DNA of 64,000 nt from Chryseobacterium nakagawai. Its GTDB lineage: Bacteria; Bacteroidota; Bacteroidia; Flavobacteriales; Weeksellaceae. Below are positions 26,219-33,192 of this stretch, piece by piece; within the stretch, counting starts at the first letter, position 1, and every line of letters begins with the position of its first letter. Made by a program: the position numbers and the translations under genes. The stretch covers positions 1,232,501 through 1,296,500 of the forward strand of contig NZ_LR134386.1 of NCBI RefSeq assembly GCF_900637665.1, written 5' to 3'. The notes below the pieces were generated by a model that worked only from the letters and a program-made list of their open reading frames with translations, had not been told where the DNA came from and did no database searches.

Positions 26219-26295
26219 TTTTAGGTTGGAAGCTGTAGGCTGGAGGTAAGTGTGACAATCACCTAAAACTAAATTTTGAAAATACAAGACAATAA

Positions 26296-26322
26296 AAAAG
26301 CAACTCAATCTGAGTTGCTTTT
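26296..26322 (-). terminator. secG terminator
   Basis: AAAAGCAACTCA and TGAGTTGCTTTT, a 12-bp stem with a 3-base loop; minus-strand tail TTTTTTATT. It is 26 bases past the secG stop. Confidence 0.85.
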
Positions 26323-26347
26323 GTTATATGTAGAAAAATAAATCTTC

Positions 26348-26701
26348 TTATTTAGCCGGTGCAACTGGTGCTGATACCGGAGCGGTTGTTGTTGAAGAAG
26401 CAGGAGCAGATTGTTTTGCCGGAGCTTCTTTTTTAACAGGTTGTTGAGCTGGAGCCACTTGTGACGGTTTACCAGTAACGACAACGCTTATAAGGATAAG
26501 AACGATGATAGTTCCGCCTAGAGTCCATGTTGCTTTTTCCATGAAATCATTGGTTCTCTGTACTCCAAACTGAGCAGAAGATGCCCCTCCGAACGTACTG
26601 GAAAGACCTCCACCTTTTGGGTTTTGAGCCATAACAACGATCACTAATAAAATACTAGCAATCATAATAAGAACCATCAATAGTGTAAATATAGTATCCA
26701 T
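26348..26701 (-). CDS. secG: preprotein translocase subunit SecG
   Basis: The 117-residue protein has two membrane helices: FTLLMVLIMIASILLVIVVM at the N terminus and TWTLGGTIIVLILISVVV later, separated by QNPKGGGLSSTFGGASSAQ, the conserved SecG loop. The last 40 residues are an Ala/Pro/Lys-rich low-complexity tail, common in Bacteroidota. SecG enhances protein translocation with SecYE. A TAnnTTTG element lies 25 bases upstream and a terminator follows. Confidence 0.95.
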   Translation of the reverse strand: MDTIFTLLMVLIMIASILLVIVVMAQNPKGGGLSSTFGGASSAQFGVQRTNDFMEKATWTLGGTIIVLILISVVVTGKPSQVAPAQQPVKKEAPAKQSAPASSTTTAPVSAPVAPAK

Positions 26702-26726
26702 TAATTCTGATATCTTTTTGAATGGG

Positions 26727-26734
26727 CAAATTTA
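26727..26734 (-). promoter_or_regulatory. secG promoter -7 element
   Basis: Minus strand TAAATTTG, 26 bases before the secG start codon. Confidence 0.55.
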
Positions 26735-26926
26735 ATCTTTTTTTACTGAATGACAAAAAAAGATATCGGTAAATATGGCACAACAACAAAAAAATTAGAA
26801 ATCAAACAATGATTGCATGCTTAGAATAGAGGGAAACGAATGTGGAGATAAGAATAACTGCATTCAAATATATAAGTTGTTGTCAATTTTATCACAGGTT
26901 GAATGTCCAGTAAAGTCAACAATAAA

Positions 26927-26957
26927 AAAAGGTTATCCCAACATTGAGATAACCTTT
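26927..26957 (-). terminator. terminator of the M16 peptidase pair
   Basis: AAAAGGTTATC and GATAACCTTTT around a 9-base loop; minus-strand tail TTTATTG, 19 bases after the stop at 26976. Confidence 0.8.
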
Positions 26958-26975
26958 TCTATGATTATTTGTTTA

Positions 26976-29006
26976 TTATTTAAAATCAGATTCCTTGGCC
27001 TGATTAAGCTGATAAGACTGTACAGCCAGGTTGATTTCCATTCCACCCATATTCTGAATAATAGTGAATGGAAGTTTCACTCCTGATACTTCTTTATAAT
27101 CAGCAAAGTTTGTAGGCATAGAACCTCCTTCTCCAACTTTTATCTCACCCGTTTTTAAACCGGTTTTTACACTGTAATAATAGGTTTGCTTCGGTCCTTT
27201 TACCACATAAGAATCTTCATTATTATACTTTTCGATTCCTGCCAATTTCAATTCTGTTGATTTAGCGAAAGTAAGCTCCGGGAAAAGTTCCGGTTCTGTC
27301 ATAGAAGCTTTTTGTTTATCATTCAAAGGCATTTTTTGTCCCTGTGCTTCAGCATATCCATCTTTACCATCAAAAACGATTTTCTGAAGGGTATTGCCCA
27401 TCATTTTCATTTCCATCATCATTTTTCCACCTTTCCCTTGGATCAGCTTCATGTTCATATCCATTCCCTGAACTTTAGTTGTTGCATCGGCAGTAATGGA
27501 AGTTACTTTTTGAACAGCTGCTAAGCCTCCAATTGCATTGATGTATTTATCGGCTACAGAACCAATGGTTACACTAGCATCAACTTTCTGTGTTGTTGGT
27601 TTTGATACCGGATTGGCTTCTTTATCAAAATATTTTACCGGATAGCCTAATTTTTCAAGTCCTTCAGAAATATCAGATGCTTTTCCAGCAACGAAAATTC
27701 TGCTCTGATTTGGAAGTATTGTTGCTTTTACAGCATTAGATACATCTGTAGCGGTTACTTTGTCAATAGATTTTAAATAGTTGGTATAAAAATCTGCCGG
27801 AAGATCCTGAACCTTTTGATCCAATGCAAACTTGGCAATGATTCCCGGTTTTTCGAGAGACATAATGAAAGCACCTTTTAGTCTTGCTTTAGCGTTTTCA
27901 AGTTCTTCAGGTTTTACAGTAGAAATAGCATTAAGTTCATACATTAATTCCTTAATAGCTTTATCCGTAACCTCATTTCTTACACTCGTTTCAGCAGAAA
28001 AATTAGGAGAATATTTACTAGGCTGCATACTGGAATAAGCACCATAAGTAAATCCATTTTTCTCTCTAAGGTTCATAAAAAGCCTGGCTTCACCACCACC
28101 ACCTAAAATATAGTTGGCGATAGTAGCGGGGAAGTAGTTTGAATCTTTCATTTTAAGAGTATTCAGATTACCTACTTGTAATACAGATTGTACTGCAGAA
28201 GGCACATCTACCACATTGATCTCTGTTTTGGAAACATTGGAAGCCGGCTCTAATGCTGCAAATTTCGTATTTGACTTTTTCCAGTTTCCAAAGGCTTTTT
28301 CAATCAAAGGTTTGATCTGATCGAATTTTACATCTCCAACTACCACTAAATAAGCATTTTCCGGAGCATAGTATTTATTATAAATATTCTGAATATCTGC
28401 CAGCTGAATTTTATTGATAGATTCAATAGTTTCAAATTCTCCTCTTGACGTATTTTTTCCATACATCAAAGCATTGGAGACTCTTTCAGCAATAGAGGAC
28501 GCATTTTTCTCATCAGCTTTTAAGCCTTCAATGGTTCTTTCTTTTGCATTTTGAAGCTCTTCGGCTGAGAATTTTGGATTCACGATGGCATCGGCCATTA
28601 ATCCCAATACTTCAGGGAAATATTTTGAAAGTGAGTTGGAAGATGCTCCATTAGAGGAAAAGCTTAAGCTAGCTCCTAAAAAGTCAACTTTCTTATTAAA
28701 CTCATCCTTGCTTAGATTCGTGGTTCCATTATCAAGCTGGTCTGCCATAATTTGGCTTACTCCAGTTATATTTCCTTCATAATAAGGAGGTCTGTCCATG
28801 GTAAGAGTCGTATTTACCCTTGGTAGTTTGTTGTTTTCAACCACCATTATAGTAAGTCCGTTGCTTAGCTGAAAAGTTTTTGGTTTAGCAATGTTTACAA
28901 CAGGTGTAGGTCCTGGTTTTGGCATTGCATTAAGGTCAATTTTTTGGGCAGAGAGCATTCCTGCAAATAAAAATGCCGCTGCTATATAAGTGAATTGCTT
29001 TTTCAT
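26976..29006 (-). CDS. M16-family peptidase-like protein, non-catalytic, with C-terminal extension
   Basis: I start at ATG 29006, which gives the signal peptide MKKQFTYIAAAFLFAGMLSAQ and an 8-base gap to the partner gene. The first ~440 residues are two M16 half-domains, but where active members have HxxEH this protein reads QIMADQLDNG, so the zinc site is missing. The remaining ~200 residues (ADKYINAIGGLAAVQKVTSI onward) look like a LolA/outer-membrane lipoprotein-sorting-type fold. In M16B pairs the inactive subunit holds the R/Y substrate residues and the active one the zinc. It should be periplasmic. Confidence 0.85.
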   Translation of the reverse strand: MKKQFTYIAAAFLFAGMLSAQKIDLNAMPKPGPTPVVNIAKPKTFQLSNGLTIMVVENNKLPRVNTTLTMDRPPYYEGNITGVSQIMADQLDNGTTNLSKDEFNKKVDFLGASLSFSSNGASSNSLSKYFPEVLGLMADAIVNPKFSAEELQNAKERTIEGLKADEKNASSIAERVSNALMYGKNTSRGEFETIESINKIQLADIQNIYNKYYAPENAYLVVVGDVKFDQIKPLIEKAFGNWKKSNTKFAALEPASNVSKTEINVVDVPSAVQSVLQVGNLNTLKMKDSNYFPATIANYILGGGGEARLFMNLREKNGFTYGAYSSMQPSKYSPNFSAETSVRNEVTDKAIKELMYELNAISTVKPEELENAKARLKGAFIMSLEKPGIIAKFALDQKVQDLPADFYTNYLKSIDKVTATDVSNAVKATILPNQSRIFVAGKASDISEGLEKLGYPVKYFDKEANPVSKPTTQKVDASVTIGSVADKYINAIGGLAAVQKVTSITADATTKVQGMDMNMKLIQGKGGKMMMEMKMMGNTLQKIVFDGKDGYAEAQGQKMPLNDKQKASMTEPELFPELTFAKSTELKLAGIEKYNNEDSYVVKGPKQTYYYSVKTGLKTGEIKVGEGGSMPTNFADYKEVSGVKLPFTIIQNMGGMEINLAVQSYQLNQAKESDFK

Positions 29007-29013
29007 GGGTAAA

Positions 29014-30327
29014 TTATTTTTTCTCAGGAACGTAATTGATGATGATTCTTTGGTTGGCATTCAGATACTTTTTAGCTGCATTTTGGATATCCTGTTTAGT
29101 GATTGATCTGTAGATATCGATTTCCTTATTGATAAGGTTTGTGTTTCCCATTAATACATGGTTTGTAGCTAAAGATGCAGCAATTCCCTGAATGCTTGAA
29201 TTCTGATTCACAAACTGATTTTCAAACTGATTCTGAATTTTCTGATAATCTTCATCAGAAATTAAAGTAGTCTGAAGTTTTTTAATCTCAGCATCAATAT
29301 CAGTCTGTAAAGTCTGCTTAGACGTTTGCCCCATTGGAATAGCAAAGAATGCAAAAATACTGTAATCTTCAAGCCCTTGATTAAACGCTGCTACCTGAAG
29401 TGCTTTTTTCTCCTGGTCAACTAATTTCTTGTATAAAACAGAAGATTTTCCATTGCTTAAATAAGAAGAAAGCATATCTAAAACATAGGCATCTTTTTCT
29501 TTATTGGCTGGCGTTCTGTAAGCGAAAACATAAGCCGGAAGCTGAATGTTAGGGTCGGTAGCAGTAACTTCTTTCTCCTGAGTGATAGGAGCATCTTTAG
29601 GAAAGTCTTTAGAGGAAAGGGTTCCCTTTGGAATACCTCCGTAATACTCTTCAATCCATTTCTTGGTTTGCTCAGGTTTTATGTCTCCTGCTACCACAAG
29701 AGTTGCATTGTTTGGAATATAGAATTTTTTATAGAAGGCCTGGAATTCTTCAAGTTTAGCCGCATTTAAGTCTTCCATGGAACCAATAGTTGGCCAGTTA
29801 TAAGGGTGGTTCGTAAATAGATTTTTTTGGATTGTTGAAAAGAGATTTCCATATGGCTGGTTATCCATTCTTAATCTTTTCTCCTCTTTTACCACTTCTC
29901 TTTGGGTATCTACTCCCACTTGGTTGATAACGGCATGGCGCATTCTTTCAGCTTCCATCCAAAGTCCAAGTTGTTCATTGTTGGATGGGAAGGTTTCATA
30001 ATAATAGGTTCTGTCGTTGGTTGTATTGGCATTGTTGTCTCCTCCGTTTGAAGAAACGATCTTAAACCAATCTCCTCTTTTAATGTTTGGAGTTCCTTCG
30101 AATAAAAGGTGTTCAAAGAAGTGGGCAAAGCCGGTTCTTCCTTTTACTTCATCTTTTGCTCCTACATGATACATCACACCTGTAGTGACTACCGGAGCTG
30201 AATTATCCTGATGAAGAATTACATGAAGACCATTGGGAAGGTCATACTCTTCGAATTTGATTTGCTGTGCATTCAGCATGAGCCCGAAGAAAGCTACGGC
30301 AGCAGCCGAAAGAAGTCGCTTTTTCAT
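29014..30327 (-). CDS. M16-family zinc peptidase, catalytic subunit
   Basis: The 437-residue protein has a signal peptide (MKKRLLSAAAVAFFGLMLNAQ) and the inverted zinc motif HFFEHLLFEGT with His69, Glu72 and His73; a downstream EKRLRMDNQ block supplies the third zinc ligand region. It is the size of the processing-peptidase beta-type M16B subunit and is followed 8 bases later by its degenerate partner. Together they should form a heterodimeric periplasmic peptidase. Substrates are unknown. Confidence 0.9.
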   Translation of the reverse strand: MKKRLLSAAAVAFFGLMLNAQQIKFEEYDLPNGLHVILHQDNSAPVVTTGVMYHVGAKDEVKGRTGFAHFFEHLLFEGTPNIKRGDWFKIVSSNGGDNNANTTNDRTYYYETFPSNNEQLGLWMEAERMRHAVINQVGVDTQREVVKEEKRLRMDNQPYGNLFSTIQKNLFTNHPYNWPTIGSMEDLNAAKLEEFQAFYKKFYIPNNATLVVAGDIKPEQTKKWIEEYYGGIPKGTLSSKDFPKDAPITQEKEVTATDPNIQLPAYVFAYRTPANKEKDAYVLDMLSSYLSNGKSSVLYKKLVDQEKKALQVAAFNQGLEDYSIFAFFAIPMGQTSKQTLQTDIDAEIKKLQTTLISDEDYQKIQNQFENQFVNQNSSIQGIAASLATNHVLMGNTNLINKEIDIYRSITKQDIQNAAKKYLNANQRIIINYVPEKK

Positions 30328-30405
30328 AAAGTTAGAAATTGTTTATCAATGAGTAGGAAAAGTGAATTAAATGTTACACAAATTTTGAAAGCTGATAAAT
30401 CAATA

Positions 30406-30465
30406 GTGAATAGTCAATTCGCTGCGCTTGTCAATTTTTTGAGACTGCAATCATTCACGATTCAC
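30406..30465 (-). repeat. dispersed intergenic repeat R1, copy 2
   Basis: On the minus strand it reads AATCGTGAATGATTGCAG, then ACAAGCGCAGCGAATTGACT, matching copy 1 at 10803 over its whole length with small indels. The copy's own ends, GTGAAT and ATTCAC, are inverted. Confidence 0.55.
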
Positions 30466-30497
30466 ATTTAAGAATATCGGCAAAGCCCAAGATTAAG

Positions 30498-30548
30498 CCA
30501 ATTCATGATGCTTGTCAACTTTTGCCCCTACAATCATTCATGATTCAC
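30498..30548 (-). repeat. dispersed intergenic repeat R1, copy 3
   Basis: The minus strand reads GTGAATCATGAATGATTG and TTGACAAGCATCATGAATTG, a more diverged copy of the same element 32 bases from copy 2. Confidence 0.45.
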
Positions 30549-30582
30549 TTGTGAAGCAAAATCGACTATTGACATTTCATAA

Positions 30583-30613
30583 TTTGAATTCTCCTCTGAA
30601 TATCTTAATTTTG
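30583..30613 (+). promoter_or_regulatory. promoter of the pcrA-like gene
   Basis: TTTG at 30583-30586, 19 bases, then TAATTTTG at 30606-30613: a complete Bacteroidota promoter. The ATG is 24 bases further on, which excludes the longer in-frame start at 30512. Confidence 0.75.
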
Positions 30614-30637
30614 TCATTCCAAAAATTTTTTTGCTGT

Positions 30638-32971
30638 ATGGATTATCTGAAAGGACTCAATGAATCACAATATGAAGCCGTTACCTCTTTACAAGGACCT
30701 TTGATGGTGCTTGCAGGGGCTGGTTCTGGTAAAACACGTGTGCTTACGATGCGTATTGCTCACCTTATCTATAATGGAATAGATCCTTTCAACATCCTTG
30801 CCCTTACCTTTACGAATAAAGCGGCCCGTGAAATGAAAGACCGTATCGCAAAGGTAGTAGGAGACAGCAATGCAAGAAGCCTTTGGATGGGAACTTTTCA
30901 CTCCGTTTTTGCCAGAATTTTAAGGATTGAAGGGCATAATCTTGGGTATCCTTCCAACTTTACCATTTACGATCAGCAGGATGCGCTGAATGTGATTAAA
31001 AAAGTATTGAAGGATATGAATATCGATGCAGATCTTTATAAACCCAAAAAAGTTCAGGCAAGAATTTCTACTTATAAAAACAACCTGATTACAGTAAAAG
31101 CTTATTTCAACAATCCGGAACTGATGGAAGCTGATGAAAAAGCAAATATGAAATTTATCGGGCAGATTTATCAAAAATATGTTGAAGCCTGTTTCAGAAA
31201 TGGGTCAATGGATTTTGATGACCTGTTATTAAAGACCAATGAGTTATTGACCCGTTTTCCGGAAGTTTTAGCCAAATATCAGGATAGATTCAGATATATC
31301 ATGGTAGATGAGTACCAGGATACTAACCACTCCCAGTATCTTATTGTGAAAGCACTGGCTTCTAAATTTGAAAATATCTGTGTGGTAGGGGATGATGCCC
31401 AGTCTATTTACTCTTTCCGTGGAGCCAATATTTATAATATCCTGAATTTTAAAAAGGATTACCCGGATGCCATCACGGTATCTTTGGAACAAAACTACCG
31501 TTCCACACAAAACATTGTAAATGCAGCGAATGTTGTTATTGCTAAAAACTTACAGCAGTTTAAGAAAAATGTTTTCAGTGATAACGAGGAAGGAGATAAA
31601 ATTAAAATATACCGTTCCCTTTCTGATGCTGATGAAGCGAACTTTGTAGCTGGAAATATCTGGGAGCTTCGTAACCGTGATCAGAGAAAGTATAGCGATT
31701 TTGCTATTTTATACAGAACCAATTCTCAGACCAGAGCATTTGAAGATGCACTGAGACGTAAAAATATCCCATACAAGGTGTATGGAGGACTTTCATTTTA
31801 CCAAAGAAAGGAGGTTAAAGATTTAATAGGGTATCTACGTCTTTTAATCAATGAAAATGATTCAGAGGCATTGATGAGAATTATTAACTATCCGGCTAGA
31901 GGAATTGGAGAAACTACGCAGAACAAATTGATCGTTTTTGCAGACGCTCAAAACCTTTCTGTTTCAAAAGTGCTGGATAGTCTGCCTATGTATGCTCCTC
32001 AATTAGGACTTAATAATGGAGTTTTAAATAAGCTGAATGATTTCTGGTCAATGATTAAAGCATTCCAGGTATTATTAAAGACAGAAACGGCTTACAGCGT
32101 GGCTATGGAAGTAGCTAAACGAAGTGGATTAATTAAGTTTTTAAAAGATGACCAAACTCCTGAAGGGATATCAAGAGTAGAAAACGTTCAGGAATTGATG
32201 AACTCAATGCAAGGGTTTATCGAAGAACAAATACAGCTGGAAGACGGAGACCCGAGCCTTTCTAATTTCCTTGAGAATATTGCACTTTCTGCAGATACTC
32301 AGGATAAGGAATCAGAAGATGATATGGTTTCTTTAATGACCATTCACCTTTCCAAAGGTTTAGAGTTCCCTGTTGTACACTTGGTAGGGCTTGAAGAAAA
32401 TCTTTTCCCAAGTTTCATGAGCTCGGCAACCAGAGAAGATCTTGAAGAAGAAAGAAGATTGTTTTATGTAGCATTAACCAGAGCTGAAAAACAAGTATTC
32501 TTCTCTTATGCAGTTTCCCGTTTCCAGTGGGGAAAAATAACAGATGCAGAACCCTCAAGATTCTTAAGTGAAATTGATGATGAGTATATAGAATTCCTTA
32601 ATCCGGCTATGGAAAAAAGATTTATCAATAATTCTGGAGTAAAATCCAATATTTTTGATGAACATCCATCTGAATTAAAATCTTTCAAAAAGGTAGAGAA
32701 AAAGACACTTAATAGAAGTGAAGATAATTCAAAACCTGCTCAGGAAGTAAGAAAATTGAAACCGGTAAGCACTGCCAAAATCATCAATCCAAGTGGAGCT
32801 TCCTCTCAGGATATTGAAGTGGGAGATAAAGTGAGACACGATCGTTTCGGCGTTGGGGAAGTTACTTTCCTGGATGGGACAGATCCTCAGAATATCAAAG
32901 CAAAAGTTGTATTCATGCATGAAGGAGAGAAGAACCTGATTCTGAAATATGCTAAACTTATTAAGATTTAA
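30638..32971 (+). CDS. pcrA: UvrD/PcrA-type DNA helicase
   Basis: The 777-residue protein begins MDYLKGLNESQYEAVTSLQG and has superfamily I motifs: Ia/Walker A GAGSGKT (27-33), LTFTNKAAREMKDRI, MDFDDLL, Walker B MVDEYQDT, and VSLEQNYRSTQNIV. It ends with a short C-terminal domain, KVRHDRFGVGEVTFLDG, typical of PcrA-type helicases that contact RNA polymerase. PcrA unwinds 3'-5' in repair and replication restart. The start is fixed by the promoter just upstream. Confidence 0.93.
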   Translation: MDYLKGLNESQYEAVTSLQGPLMVLAGAGSGKTRVLTMRIAHLIYNGIDPFNILALTFTNKAAREMKDRIAKVVGDSNARSLWMGTFHSVFARILRIEGHNLGYPSNFTIYDQQDALNVIKKVLKDMNIDADLYKPKKVQARISTYKNNLITVKAYFNNPELMEADEKANMKFIGQIYQKYVEACFRNGSMDFDDLLLKTNELLTRFPEVLAKYQDRFRYIMVDEYQDTNHSQYLIVKALASKFENICVVGDDAQSIYSFRGANIYNILNFKKDYPDAITVSLEQNYRSTQNIVNAANVVIAKNLQQFKKNVFSDNEEGDKIKIYRSLSDADEANFVAGNIWELRNRDQRKYSDFAILYRTNSQTRAFEDALRRKNIPYKVYGGLSFYQRKEVKDLIGYLRLLINENDSEALMRIINYPARGIGETTQNKLIVFADAQNLSVSKVLDSLPMYAPQLGLNNGVLNKLNDFWSMIKAFQVLLKTETAYSVAMEVAKRSGLIKFLKDDQTPEGISRVENVQELMNSMQGFIEEQIQLEDGDPSLSNFLENIALSADTQDKESEDDMVSLMTIHLSKGLEFPVVHLVGLEENLFPSFMSSATREDLEEERRLFYVALTRAEKQVFFSYAVSRFQWGKITDAEPSRFLSEIDDEYIEFLNPAMEKRFINNSGVKSNIFDEHPSELKSFKKVEKKTLNRSEDNSKPAQEVRKLKPVSTAKIINPSGASSQDIEVGDKVRHDRFGVGEVTFLDGTDPQNIKAKVVFMHEGEKNLILKYAKLIKI

Positions 32972-33000
32972 TGCTTTAAAATAGCCTTTAAAAATACGAT

Positions 33001-33033
33001 AAACGGATTCATTTTTGAGTCCGTTTTTTTTTA
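33001..33033 (+). terminator. terminator of the pcrA-like gene
   Basis: AAACGGATTCA and TGAGTCCGTTT (one G-U pair), then TTTTTTTTTATT. It is 30 bases after the stop. Confidence 0.85.
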
Positions 33034-33088
33034 TTAAATACCTTTATCTTATTGGAAAAAGTAGTAATTTTAAATGAGGGATAGAAAG

Positions 33089-33103
33089 AAATGATAATCA
33101 TTT
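33089..33103. promoter_or_regulatory. Fur-box-like palindrome upstream of a TonB receptor
   Basis: AAATGATAATCATTT is a perfect 7-1-7 palindrome and matches the core of the Fur consensus (GATAATGATAATCATTATC). It lies 25 bases upstream of the -33 box of the receptor gene. Iron control is inferred, as the binding site lies upstream instead of over the promoter. Confidence 0.6.
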
Positions 33104-33127
33104 TTTACAAAAACAAAGTCTATTGAT

Positions 33128-33158
33128 TTTGTAGACTAATAAATATACTTTACATTTG
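33128..33158 (+). promoter_or_regulatory. promoter of the first TonB receptor gene
   Basis: TTTG at 33128-33131, 19 bases, TACATTTG at 33151-33158: a complete -33/-7 pair, with the start codon 34 bases downstream. Confidence 0.75.
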
Positions 33159-33192
33159 CACCTGCAAAAAACATAAATGTTTAATCAAATTG

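Noticed and set aside
30512..30637. N-terminal extension of the pcrA-like protein
   Set aside because: It contains a full -33/-7 promoter and has no similarity to helicase sequence.
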